Of a DNA stretch of 64,000 nucleotides, positions 50,889 through 58,921 are shown piece by piece; within the stretch, counting starts at the first letter, position 1, and every line of letters begins with the position of its first letter. The notes under the pieces are model-generated. The model saw nothing but the letters and a program-made list of their open reading frames with translations. It was not told where the DNA came from and searched no databases. The translations under genes and the position numbers were made by a program. Origin of the DNA: a virus. The stretch covers positions 1 through 64,000 of IMG/VR virus record IMGVR_UViG_3300010354_000046; one strand, 5' to 3'.

Positions 50889-52351
50889 TAGACTTCGTCT
50901 TGGTCTAGATTGTTTAACAGTTGGCGCAGTCTCGAACTTTCAACCTGTGCCTGCACCTTAGGTGTTTCCAAACTCCAACCTTCTTTGGGTGTGGCTCGTT
51001 CCCAACCAGAGGCCGGTGCTTCACCCTGTGCAGTTGAACGATTTTTAATCTGTGTCAGTAGTTGACTGCCTGCGCTGGCTGCGCCGCTGCCATAGCTTTC
51101 TTCCTGCTCCATGTCAGTGATGCGTAGTGTATCAATGTTAAACTCTAGATCAATTTTCTGTCCAACACCACTACTACTACGTGTTTTCATTAGTTGGATT
51201 TGATAACGTCCGCGTTCACGCATGGCACGGCTGGTAAAGATACCAAACACGTTATCCGCTGTTTGAATCTTGGATAAGCCGCCTGAAATGTGACTGTGAT
51301 CAAACTCAACTTCTTCCACAGCACCTCGGTTCAACTGCGCCGCAGTGACAAACACACAGTTCTTTTCCATGGCCAAGTTACGCAGTTCTTCACTCACATA
51401 CTTGTCTTTAACAAAGAGGTTTTCTGCTGAAATCTTACGGCCCATGGGCATTAACAAGTCCAAATAGTCTACCAATAGAACGTCAACCTTACGTTCCATT
51501 TTGATTTCATACTCTTTCAAGTAAGCACGAATATCGTTGGCTGTTTTTCCCGAAGGCATATACTTGACTTGGAACTGCCCTGACTTCTTGCCAATCATCT
51601 TAACTTTCATTTCAACGTCATCTAAACTTTTGAAAATGTCACGAGTAGCAATGCCAGTTACCATAGCATCCATACGCATGGATACCAGTTCTTCGCTAAG
51701 TTCTAAGGTCAAGTAAACTACATTCATGCCTGTTAGAGCAAAGTTCAATCCCAAGTTAGCTAGGAATAACGATTTACCCGCACCCGATCCTCCAGCAAAG
51801 ATATTAAGTTCCCCTCGATTAAATCCGCCAAACAGTTTGTCGTCGACACTTTTCCAACCTGTGCTGACCTGTCCGTTTTTGTCTTTGATCTTCATTAGAC
51901 GTGCTCGGGGATCATTAAAGTAGTCAGTGCCCAAGTCACGCTGTAGACCAATCTGTACTGCTGCCTTGATTTTATCTTCCACTGGACCATACTCGCCCTT
52001 TTCCAACAAGTCAGCACTTTCTAAAATAGCACGTTCAAGTCCTTTGTGGCGTGTAAAAGTTTCAAAGTCATTGAGCAGCCAATCGAAGTGTTCTTCGCGC
52101 AGGTCAGGTGTAATCTTAAAGTCGCTGCCAGTGGCTGCATTGATAATATCTGGCGTGGGCAATACGCTGTTTTCCTCAACATACTTGTTCAAAAACTCAG
52201 CAGATACCTGTAGTCTGCGATCAAATAGTTTGTGATCAAAAATGCTTTGGCAACGTACAAACGTGGCAGCATCTGCCAACATCATTTCCAAATATAGTTT
52301 TTGTATATCGTATCCGTAATCTACATTCTGTTTCATTTGTCTAGTATACAC
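50888..52351 (-). CDS. 41: Replicative DNA helicase, DnaB family (T4 gp41-like)
   Basis: 487 residues. N-terminal helical domain, then GWKSVDDKLFGGFNRGELNI, Walker A GGSGAGKSLFLANLG, YLTLELSEE (H1a), Walker B VDVLLVDYLDLL, and VTAAQLNRG (H3). SGGLSKIQTADNVF and QLMKTRSSSGVG complete the RecA-like core. It unwinds DNA at the fork together with the primase two genes upstream. A sigma70-type promoter sits in the end of the gene before it. Confidence 0.95.
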   Translation of the reverse strand: MYTRQMKQNVDYGYDIQKLYLEMMLADAATFVRCQSIFDHKLFDRRLQVSAEFLNKYVEENSVLPTPDIINAATGSDFKITPDLREEHFDWLLNDFETFTRHKGLERAILESADLLEKGEYGPVEDKIKAAVQIGLQRDLGTDYFNDPRARLMKIKDKNGQVSTGWKSVDDKLFGGFNRGELNIFAGGSGAGKSLFLANLGLNFALTGMNVVYLTLELSEELVSMRMDAMVTGIATRDIFKSLDDVEMKVKMIGKKSGQFQVKYMPSGKTANDIRAYLKEYEIKMERKVDVLLVDYLDLLMPMGRKISAENLFVKDKYVSEELRNLAMEKNCVFVTAAQLNRGAVEEVEFDHSHISGGLSKIQTADNVFGIFTSRAMRERGRYQIQLMKTRSSSGVGQKIDLEFNIDTLRITDMEQEESYGSGAASAGSQLLTQIKNRSTAQGEAPASGWERATPKEGWSLETPKVQAQVESSRLRQLLNNLDQDEV

Positions 52352-52371
52352 TCTTTAAGTTTTAATTTCAA
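52343..52371 (-). promoter_or_regulatory. Gene-end-embedded promoter for gp41-like helicase
   Basis: Minus strand TTGAAA (52366-52371, inside the carbamoyltransferase-like gene), 17-bp spacer, TATACT (52343-52348). Confidence 0.65.
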
Positions 52372-53308
52372 TATGTTTGACAGTCTGCCATTTATAGTCC
52401 CATTCTCTATGCTTGGTGTGATACAATACTGCACCAATAGCACTACTAGGATCGCCTGGCATGGGCAAACTCCAAATGTATTTCCACATAGGTTCTACTA
52501 TGTTCCGGTTGGCCTTTGAATTCATAGCACAGCCGCCCATATAAACTAAACAATCTGCACTGGTTAGTCGCTGAGCCAAGTGCATTACATTCTCAATGTT
52601 GCGCTCGAATACTGACTGTACTGCGGCAGCTATGTCGCATTGATCTTGTAGGTTACTAATAGGATAGGGCCAATCCAACACACCTCTATGTAGATTTTTT
52701 TGTAATTTTACAGTTGGCAGTATGTAATCTAGTACATCTGTATAGTATCTATCAGGATCACCATTATCGCTCATTTTCTGGAACAAGTGTTCTTGTTTAA
52801 TTGGTTCAAGACCGACTAGTTTAGTAAATGCACTATAAAGAAGACCTAAACTATGTGGGTATCTCCTGCTCCATACTTTCTTCATTTCGCCGTGACGTCC
52901 TTCCCAGATGCTGGCACAGTCCCATTCGCCTATTGCATCTAGAACTACAATAGCACAATGATTAAATGGACTAGTATAATAACCAGCAGCGGCATGACTA
53001 CCATGATGAGGAGTATAATGTAGTTGTGCATAGTCTAGTCTTGCACGTTTGAGATAATGCTTGGGCATTACAGACATGTCAAATGCTGTTTCGTATTGTT
53101 TTGCATACAGTTGTCTAGTTTTCTTAACCCACGGATTCTCATACCAGTAGATATGATCAGGGCCGCCGCTGGTTAAAAATTGACGTATTAAATTTGAATC
53201 TAATTCATCACTAGGACAGAATTCCCAATGCTTTAGCTTTCCGCCTGGCCCGTCGAACACAGCAAGACTACTGCCGTGATTAAGAGCATTAATTCCCCAG
53301 ATATTCAT
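52355..53308 (-). CDS. Carbamoyltransferase-like protein, N-domain only (NodU/CmcH type)
   Basis: 317 residues. IWGINALNHGSSLAVFD, HHGSHAAAGYYTSPF (metal-binding His pair), VVLDAIGEWD, GGCAMNSKANRNI and PGDPSSAIGAVLYH match the Kae1/TsaD-like domain of NodU/CmcH O-carbamoyltransferases. The usual C-terminal transfer domain is absent (family about 570 residues), as in other T4-like phage versions. The domain may make carbamoyl-adenylate for a partner; target sugar or base unknown. Confidence 0.85.
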   Translation of the reverse strand: MNIWGINALNHGSSLAVFDGPGGKLKHWEFCPSDELDSNLIRQFLTSGGPDHIYWYENPWVKKTRQLYAKQYETAFDMSVMPKHYLKRARLDYAQLHYTPHHGSHAAAGYYTSPFNHCAIVVLDAIGEWDCASIWEGRHGEMKKVWSRRYPHSLGLLYSAFTKLVGLEPIKQEHLFQKMSDNGDPDRYYTDVLDYILPTVKLQKNLHRGVLDWPYPISNLQDQCDIAAAVQSVFERNIENVMHLAQRLTSADCLVYMGGCAMNSKANRNIVEPMWKYIWSLPMPGDPSSAIGAVLYHTKHREWDYKWQTVKHIEIKT

Positions 53309-53418
53309 TTGTAAATAAACGGGTCTCTTTTACGTAGCTCTTCTAATCTACGTTTGAACTCTTGGCGTTCTTTATACCAACGCCAAGGTTTAAGTAAAAA
53401 ATTAATAATTGTTTTCAT
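53305..53418 (-). CDS. 37-residue basic protein between primase and carbamoyltransferase genes
   Basis: Found by direct translation: MKTIINFLLKPWRWYKERQE, FKRRLEELRKRDPFIYK. Strongly basic amphipathic helix. ATGA overlaps at both ends couple it to the primase and carbamoyltransferase-like genes, a strong sign that it is real. Confidence 0.7.
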   Translation of the reverse strand: MKTIINFLLKPWRWYKERQEFKRRLEELRKRDPFIYK

Positions 53419-54419
53419 GTTATATCCTTAAACCATTGTTTAGCCCTTAACTGTATTTTAAGACTGTTCGATTCTGCAGACTGTTTGATCATATAAAGTA
53501 CAGTTAATTTTCCAAGTTTTTTTACAGCATCGTTAACATCTTTAACGCCCGGAGGCCATTCGGGCATACTTACACTCCAACCAAGTTCTATTGCTTGCTC
53601 GATTGTTTTAGGACCTTCGTGATCCCTGTCGGGTACCAGAATAATCTCTCGCCCTAATTGTTTAAGCAACCAATCTTGGCTTTCTTTTATCTCTGCACCT
53701 AGCAATGCACACCCGTCAATACTTAGCGCATCAAACGGTCCTTCGCAAACAATTACGAACGCCCGCTCGTTTGTCTGTTGCCTATCTAAATTGAACACGT
53801 AACCCGGTTGTTGTTCGCTAAGATAACGAGGCGTACCACCTTCATTTGTTGCTCTAGCAGTCCAGCCTACAATCTTGTTATCTTTGAAAAAAGGAATTAT
53901 AACACGATTCTTAAATCCTACTTTGTTAGTCCAATAGTAAGGATAATCATAAGGATCTAATCCTCTGTTGTTTCTTAGATAACAAAAAACATCTATAAGA
54001 CTTTGGTCAGTGTTTTCCCAACCCTGTAGTTCAATCCAACTACTCCATTGTTCTAAACTTTTTGCGTCCATAGGCAACGCTCGTTCATCAAATGTTGGAA
54101 TAATAGATCTTAACTGGACATCTGAGTTTTCATTTAGACGTAGTGCTTCTAGCCTTAGTTGATTAATAACATCATCGGGCACGTTGAGTAACCGCATGAG
54201 CTTGTTCATCTTTTGGCTAATTTGTCTACCAGGTTGCCAACTGGCTTTGAATTGGCAATTAAAGCAGTGGTAACTTACTGCATCTCCAGCGTTCAAAATC
54301 ATGCCGCCGCGACTTCTTTTATCATCGCAACAGGGTGCGTTGAAACTAATCCATCCGCTGGGGGTTTGCTTACGTTTTCCAGGTAAGTATTGCAGTAATG
54401 TATCTGAGATAAGGCTCAT
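53415..54419 (-). CDS. 61: DNA primase (T4 gp61-like)
   Basis: 334 residues. Zinc-binding domain CC...(residues 30-31) with YHCFNCQF, then NRVIIPFFKDNKIVGWTARA, TOPRIM VIVCEGPFDALSIDG (Glu) and EIILVPDRDHEG (DxD). It lays RNA primers for the lagging strand, working with the gp41-like helicase. Start preceded by a sigma70-type promoter embedded in the upstream structural gene. Confidence 0.93.
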   Translation of the reverse strand: MSLISDTLLQYLPGKRKQTPSGWISFNAPCCDDKRSRGGMILNAGDAVSYHCFNCQFKASWQPGRQISQKMNKLMRLLNVPDDVINQLRLEALRLNENSDVQLRSIIPTFDERALPMDAKSLEQWSSWIELQGWENTDQSLIDVFCYLRNNRGLDPYDYPYYWTNKVGFKNRVIIPFFKDNKIVGWTARATNEGGTPRYLSEQQPGYVFNLDRQQTNERAFVIVCEGPFDALSIDGCALLGAEIKESQDWLLKQLGREIILVPDRDHEGPKTIEQAIELGWSVSMPEWPPGVKDVNDAVKKLGKLTVLYMIKQSAESNSLKIQLRAKQWFKDIT

Positions 54420-54424
54420 GCCTT

Positions 54425-54453
54425 ATTTTAACTGCTTACTGTTACTTTGTCAA
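54425..54453 (-). promoter_or_regulatory. Gene-end-embedded sigma70 promoter for the primase
   Basis: Minus strand TTGACA (54448-54453), coding Val-Asp-Lys near the end of the structural gene; 17-bp spacer; TAAAAT (54425-54430). Confidence 0.7.
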
Positions 54454-55516
54454 CAGACCCGGTAAGATTAGTTCCAGTAACTACATAAGTTTGGTTGCCG
54501 GCAACTGCGGTTCCAGTCCAAGTTATTTGTGTAGTCGAACTTTGGCTGTAACTGCTTGGTATAATATGACTGGAACTATCAACTTGAGCAACAGTAATAA
54601 TCAAATCATTAATTACGTCAACACCACCAAGTAAACTTCCTAGCACTTTAATTTTACTACCTACCGCATAGCCGGTGCCGCCCGATTTTATAGTTACATC
54701 ATAACTGCCATTATTTAAAGTTACCTTATAGCTAGAACCAATACCGTTTGCCAGGGGAGTCGAATAACCGACTCTAAAATATTGATATCCTTCTGTATTA
54801 ACAGTTTTATCCCAAGTACCAGTAAAGTCATCAAAAGTATAAGAATGTAAAAAATCGGCACCTTTGAATGCTTCAAGATTAATAGTGGTTTTCTTTGTTG
54901 CTTCTATCCAAACGCTGCCGGTGAATCCAGTTAGTTTAACACTAAAGCTCATAGTTTCTGTAGGTACTGCTTCATAGAACTTAGCGGGTATAGCACTACT
55001 ATGATATGTTGGGGTTCCTTTCAAATCAATTTCTGCTTGAAAGCTATCGTAGACTTTGTCGTCTCGGAATACAGGCATAGCACTACCAACTAATTCCATA
55101 GTACCTAATGCACCAAAACGACTGTCGCCATATAGTATAACATCTCTTCCATCTTTACTAGCAGTTACACTAAAAGTTAGATACTGGTCGGATAATTCTG
55201 CTAGATCTTCTTGTGGTATAGTTACACTAGCAATTCCTTTGATAGTTGGATGAGGTGTTACAGTATAAGGGCTGTTGGGCAATGCTTGCCCGCTAGCATC
55301 CATGACGTTCATTTCTATACCGGAAATAACTGGGCTAGATAACAACTCTATTCTTTTTTGGTCGGCGTTCTTAATATCAAATTCTATTGTATTGTCGACG
55401 CCATTATAGATTTTAACGATTCTTTGATACACGTTTGTATGCTCCACATTAAATCCAGCCAAATCAATTAATAGGTTAACTCTATTCGGATATAAATAAC
55501 TTGAAATTTTTTGCAT
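54428..55516 (-). CDS. Virion structural protein (beta-rich)
   Basis: 362 residues. SYLYPNRVNLLIDLAGFNVE, VYQRIVKIYNGVDNTIEFDI, KNADQKRIEL at the start form a pattern known from T4-like marine phage structural proteins (Ig-like and sandwich repeats follow: SGGTGYAVGSKIKVLG, TWTGTAVAG). Late promoter CATAAATA upstream. Probably a fiber, neck or baseplate decoration. Confidence 0.75.
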   Translation of the reverse strand: MQKISSYLYPNRVNLLIDLAGFNVEHTNVYQRIVKIYNGVDNTIEFDIKNADQKRIELLSSPVISGIEMNVMDASGQALPNSPYTVTPHPTIKGIASVTIPQEDLAELSDQYLTFSVTASKDGRDVILYGDSRFGALGTMELVGSAMPVFRDDKVYDSFQAEIDLKGTPTYHSSAIPAKFYEAVPTETMSFSVKLTGFTGSVWIEATKKTTINLEAFKGADFLHSYTFDDFTGTWDKTVNTEGYQYFRVGYSTPLANGIGSSYKVTLNNGSYDVTIKSGGTGYAVGSKIKVLGSLLGGVDVINDLIITVAQVDSSSHIIPSSYSQSSTTQITWTGTAVAGNQTYVVTGTNLTGSVDKVTVSS

Positions 55517-55536
55517 TTGGATAGACCCTCATTGTA

Positions 55537-55544
55537 TATTTATG
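55537..55544 (-). promoter_or_regulatory. T4-like late promoter (CATAAATA)
   Basis: CATAAATA on the minus strand 20 bases before the 55516 start; it overlaps the ATG of the divergent plus-strand gene. Confidence 0.6.
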
Positions 55545-55916
55545 GTTAAATTAAGAGATAACATTACACAAAATCTCCCGTTTATTTCAGTACTAAACTA
55601 CGGTGAAAATGAATACGTTGGTATTATAATCAACCAAGATCAATATGTTACCAGTTTTTACGATTTAAACGCAATCAAAACGCCCGAAGAAACTAAAATA
55701 TTTTTAGAAATAGGCGAAACCTGGTGGTGGGAAAGTAACCGACAATTTCCTATTAGTATATTTTGTAGGGACCAGATCCATCCGTTTTCCTATGCTATAA
55801 AAACATTTAATAGCAAAGATGTTAGGGTTATATTAGGACCTGTTGTTAACCTACTTAACCTTAATATAAAACGTGTAAAAAGAAAAAGTGTTCAACTAAT
55901 ACGTAGAACAAGTTAA
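55542..55916 (+). CDS. Conserved hypothetical protein, divergent
   Basis: 124 residues: ENEYVGIIINQDQYVTSFYD, GETWWWESNRQFPISIFCRD, FNSKDVRVILGPVVNLLNLN and a basic tail KRVKRKSVQLIRRTS. Alone on the plus strand inside a minus-strand block, with its end overlapping the DnaE-like gene. Similar proteins occur in T4-like phages. Confidence 0.7.
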   Translation: MVKLRDNITQNLPFISVLNYGENEYVGIIINQDQYVTSFYDLNAIKTPEETKIFLEIGETWWWESNRQFPISIFCRDQIHPFSYAIKTFNSKDVRVILGPVVNLLNLNIKRVKRKSVQLIRRTS

Positions 55917-56491
55917 CTATAACCGTAACTTATCTGTTCGCAAATTAAATTCATTTGCACAATTACAACGTGTGCATAGGCAATGGCATGTGCCTTTTTA
56001 AAATGATATTCACCAGTCTCTGGTTTGGTCCAAACTTCCTTCATGATCGTCGTCCAATCCTGACCAATCAAGTGTCTCTTGGCTGGCCGGATCATAGCGA
56101 GGACCGCAGCTAATTGTTCCACGGAAGTAGGGCAGGTCTTCCTCAGTACCGTCCCATGCCCGTTTAAATGAAATAACAGATTCACGAACTCGTCTTGTAA
56201 AAGTAAATCCCATATCGGCTCCTGGTTCATTAATTCAAGAAGATGTTTTCTATTTTTAATACCTTTATACACACCTACATTTAGAAAATCTAATTTAAAG
56301 TAACCTCTATCTTCTGCTTCTTTATAATCAAGTGTACTTATTCCTGTAAACGGATTGTACGGAATAGAAGTACAATAAATGCCAGTATTGTGCTTTTTAA
56401 AAGTACTATTTTCCTTTATAGAGGCGGCAACATGTTTAAAATGTTTTAATGCTAAATCTCTATCGGCAAAATCTATATCAATATCTGGCAT
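55913..56491 (-). CDS. Miniature DNA polymerase III alpha (DnaE)-like protein
   Basis: 192 residues. MPDIDIDFADRD matches the catalytic PDIDIDF motif of DnaE, and the C-terminal EYHFKKAHAIAYAHVVIVQM matches the FNKSHA(I/A)AYA region of DnaE; GYFKLDFLNVGV resembles the (G)xxKxDxLG palm strand, and EQLAAVLAMIRPA the ELVALNALYRP region. Most of DnaE (PHP, tau-binding, OB domains) is absent and the third catalytic Asp is in doubt, so polymerase activity is doubtful. Similar short forms exist in large T4-like phages as I recall. Confidence 0.75.
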   Translation of the reverse strand: MPDIDIDFADRDLALKHFKHVAASIKENSTFKKHNTGIYCTSIPYNPFTGISTLDYKEAEDRGYFKLDFLNVGVYKGIKNRKHLLELMNQEPIWDLLLQDEFVNLLFHLNGHGTVLRKTCPTSVEQLAAVLAMIRPAKRHLIGQDWTTIMKEVWTKPETGEYHFKKAHAIAYAHVVIVQMNLICEQISYGYS

Positions 56492-56666
56492 CTTTAGTTT
56501 CTATTCGTTTCCATTGTAACGGCCCTGGGGTTGTATGTGGAGTATACACTTCGCCAGTCTCTTTGTCAAGAAGCACCCATTTTTCTGGACATTTTGTTTT
56601 TATTGTCAAGACTACCGGTTCGGAAAGCTCAGGTACCTCGGCGCCGTCTTTTAACTTTCTAAACAT
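56478..56666 (-). CDS. Small conserved phage protein
   Basis: 62 residues: FRKLKDGAEVPELSEPVVLT, CPEKWVLLDKETGEVYTPHT. The W(V/K)LLDxETGExY strand pair resembles a small beta domain common in T4-like phages. Overlaps the DnaE-like gene by 14 bases. Confidence 0.65.
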   Translation of the reverse strand: MFRKLKDGAEVPELSEPVVLTIKTKCPEKWVLLDKETGEVYTPHTTPGPLQWKRIETKDARY

Positions 56667-56667
56667 A

Positions 56668-56871
56668 TTAATGCTTTATTTCGGATTCAAAAAGCATTAA
56701 CGGCAAATTTTCTTGTAGCATATTTGCATAATTATCTGCTTCTTCAATTGTTTCGAATCCTGTAAATTTTACATAAACAGAATTATCTTCTTCACTAACA
56801 AGAATTTCTAAACCTAACTGTAAAGCATCTAAATTAGGAGTAACGTGTATTGATTTTTCATCTGGTGTCAT
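56668..56871 (-). CDS. Small conserved phage protein
   Basis: 67 residues: LQLGLEILVSEEDNSVYVKF, TGFETIEEADNYANMLQENL. A beta-beta-alpha protein, acidic. One base before the next gene and four-base overlap with the gene before, so coupled. Confidence 0.65.
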   Translation of the reverse strand: MTPDEKSIHVTPNLDALQLGLEILVSEEDNSVYVKFTGFETIEEADNYANMLQENLPLMLFESEIKH

Positions 56872-57563
56872 ATTTTTGATTCCTTAACAACTTGCTTTAC
56901 TAGTTCAACATCTGCGGGCAGTTTTTTAAATTTACTAGTCCAGAAAGGAACATCTATAATATTACTTATTGCCGCAAGCTGTTCATCGCTGAGTTTCTGT
57001 AGTAAATCTCTACCACTTTTACTATTAAGTACGATCCATGGACTTATCTTTCCGTCCTTTATGTCGTATACTGCTCTGCTCAAGCTAACGTATAAGAAAT
57101 AATGATTCCATTGTGCATTATTGGCTTCAGCCCATGTTAACATGTGACTTATACTTCTCTGCAATGCAGTCTCAACATTTTCTGTCTTGATTAAATCTAA
57201 AGCATATTTTTCGTATAGTTCTTCTCTGCACCAATGGTCAAGTTTAACTCCGCTTGATACTACATAGTCAATAAATTTGTCTGGGTATAACGGATTTACA
57301 TTGCTAACAAAACTTCCAAATTTTACAAATGCGTTATAATACGGACTTTTACAAAATTCTTCGTAGCTTTTGTTTTCAGTTTTATTTTTGTTTACTAATT
57401 TAAAAAATCGATTAAAAGCATCGTAACCCACTACGACATGTTTTTCTGTTTTGGCTAATGCACGTCGTTTCTGTTCGCATACATGCACAAATAAAGTTTT
57501 TTCTTTACTAAATTTGGTGCCACAATATTCACACGAAAAAGGTTGTTCTGCTAGTGCCATCAT
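56868..57563 (-). CDS. Zinc-finger conserved phage protein
   Basis: 231 residues. FSCEYCGTKFSKEKTLFVHV is a single C2H2-like zinc finger (CxxC...H, then C); the rest, YEEFCKSPYYNAFVKFGSFV, SGVKLDHWCREELYEKYALD, LSRAVYDIKDGKISPWIVLN, is highly conserved in T4-like marine phages as I recall but unassigned. Position in the replication block and the finger suggest DNA binding, possibly late-gene control. Confidence 0.75.
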   Translation of the reverse strand: MMALAEQPFSCEYCGTKFSKEKTLFVHVCEQKRRALAKTEKHVVVGYDAFNRFFKLVNKNKTENKSYEEFCKSPYYNAFVKFGSFVSNVNPLYPDKFIDYVVSSGVKLDHWCREELYEKYALDLIKTENVETALQRSISHMLTWAEANNAQWNHYFLYVSLSRAVYDIKDGKISPWIVLNSKSGRDLLQKLSDEQLAAISNIIDVPFWTSKFKKLPADVELVKQVVKESKI

Positions 57564-58066
57564 TTAAGTTTCTTAGCCAGTGTTGCTTCATCTAACCCGT
57601 ATCTTCGACCTAATTCTTTTAATTCTTTATCTGTTATGAGTTCGGACAGCACTTCGATATCTTGCATCTTTCTGTTGGGATAAATTTCTGCTAAAAATTT
57701 TATTTTTTTATTTAGACTATTTTCCTTAGGTTTGAAACCAATCCATTCATGCAAGAATTGTTCTTTTTTATTGTAACTACAAGAACACAACAACATCCAT
57801 AATAGTTTAGGATGATCTTTTTGCAAAGTATTCCAGTGTTTGTTAAAACGTTCGTTGACAAACACAACAAAATGTTGTTGTTGTTCGGTAGTTGGCATAG
57901 GTTTGTTTTTTGGGCGGCCAACTACGCTAATGTATCTGTTCATTAAAAAGAGTTTACTTTTTAATTCTTTTCTCTGAGAGTCATCTAATGCATCCCATAG
58001 TTCGCTGACTCCGAGGTCAACCATGCTTATAACTTCTTTGGTAGATAGTTCAGGTGTTTTGCTCAT
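57560..58066 (-). CDS. Possible clamp-loader small subunit (T4 gp62-like)
   Basis: 168 residues from the ATG at 58064-58066. ISMVDLGVSELWDALDDSQR, HPKLLWMLLCSCSYNKKEQF, EVLSELITDKELKELGRRYG. All-helical; size and the C-terminal 'leucine-rich helix' resemble gp62, and its place among replication genes fits, but the similarity is weak and no gp44-like gene is in the window. It could be another replication accessory factor. Confidence 0.5.
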   Translation of the reverse strand: MSKTPELSTKEVISMVDLGVSELWDALDDSQRKELKSKLFLMNRYISVVGRPKNKPMPTTEQQQHFVVFVNERFNKHWNTLQKDHPKLLWMLLCSCSYNKKEQFLHEWIGFKPKENSLNKKIKFLAEIYPNRKMQDIEVLSELITDKELKELGRRYGLDEATLAKKLK

Positions 58067-58685
58067 CTTTTGGAACCAATTTGCAATCAAATGCCATAAC
58101 TGTCCTGTGACCTTCGCCCTTCCATGGATAAACAACATGGGGTAAGTAACTAGGAAATACAATAACTTTTCCGGCGGCTGGAGTAAATTTCCAGGTATCA
58201 TTCATAATAAACTTTCCAACATCTTTAACATGGGGGAGTCTAAAATTAATTTGACAGTCGCTTGGTCTGCCTGTGTTATCGAGTTCGGGCACACTTATGT
58301 AAATATTACCACTGATATTTCCCAACGGGTGGGTGTGCATTTCTTGGTAATCACCGGCGAACTGTCTAATAGTCCAGATGCTTATAATTTTAGGTTTTAC
58401 AAATTGTAATTCTTGTGCGGCACTCTGGGCAGAAACAAGATCCATGTAACCCTGGCATATTGATTCTAAGTATCTCACAAGCCAACTTGCATCGTAGTTA
58501 ATTTCATTAGGATACACTTGTATCTGTTGCCCTCCACGAATACTAATATTAGGATCACCGGAATCATTTAACTCTGGGTGCCCATGCAATTGTTCTGCCA
58601 AATTAAAAATTTTACTAAATTCTGGTGGAGCAACATCGTCCATGGCCATTATAACTGGCTGAAAATACGCAACTGCTAGTGTCAT
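58050..58685 (-). CDS. 2OG-Fe(II) oxygenase-like protein 4
   Basis: 211 residues. EMHTHPLGNISGNIYISVPE and GKVIVFPSYLPHVVYPWKGE followed by RTVMAFD fit the 2OG-FeII_Oxy_5 family of phage oxygenases: proximal His in HTHPLG, distal His in LPHVV, Arg in HRTVMAF. As in the other copies the acidic ligand is not obvious. Substrate unknown. Overlaps both neighbours. Confidence 0.82.
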   Translation of the reverse strand: MTLAVAYFQPVIMAMDDVAPPEFSKIFNLAEQLHGHPELNDSGDPNISIRGGQQIQVYPNEINYDASWLVRYLESICQGYMDLVSAQSAAQELQFVKPKIISIWTIRQFAGDYQEMHTHPLGNISGNIYISVPELDNTGRPSDCQINFRLPHVKDVGKFIMNDTWKFTPAAGKVIVFPSYLPHVVYPWKGEGHRTVMAFDCKLVPKDEQNT

Positions 58686-58921
58686 TTTACTTTATCCTTA
58701 CTTAATTTGTATATCATTATAGCACGATCAAGTGCTTTTTGTAAAGAGGGATTGGAATGTGCTTGGAACCGAATATCCTTCCACATTTCATCCATGGCTG
58801 CTTCACCTACGCTGTAATCCCATCCAATGGCTTTGCGTTCCTTTGAACCAAATTCACGAGCGTATGTTATCCCGCCCGCTCGTTCGTAGATATAAGTAGC
58901 ACCGGGTTTGAGAGTTCCCAT
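58682..58921 (-). CDS. Small protein with NPxxxKA motif 4
   Basis: 79 residues: GTLKPGATYIYERAGGITYA, REFGSKERKAIGWDYSVGEA, then HSNPSLQKALDRAIMIYKLS, the fourth copy of the recurrent motif. GATYIYERAGGxTYAREFGS is a segment familiar from other large phages. Coupled at both ends. Confidence 0.7.
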   Translation of the reverse strand: MGTLKPGATYIYERAGGITYAREFGSKERKAIGWDYSVGEAAMDEMWKDIRFQAHSNPSLQKALDRAIMIYKLSKDKVK

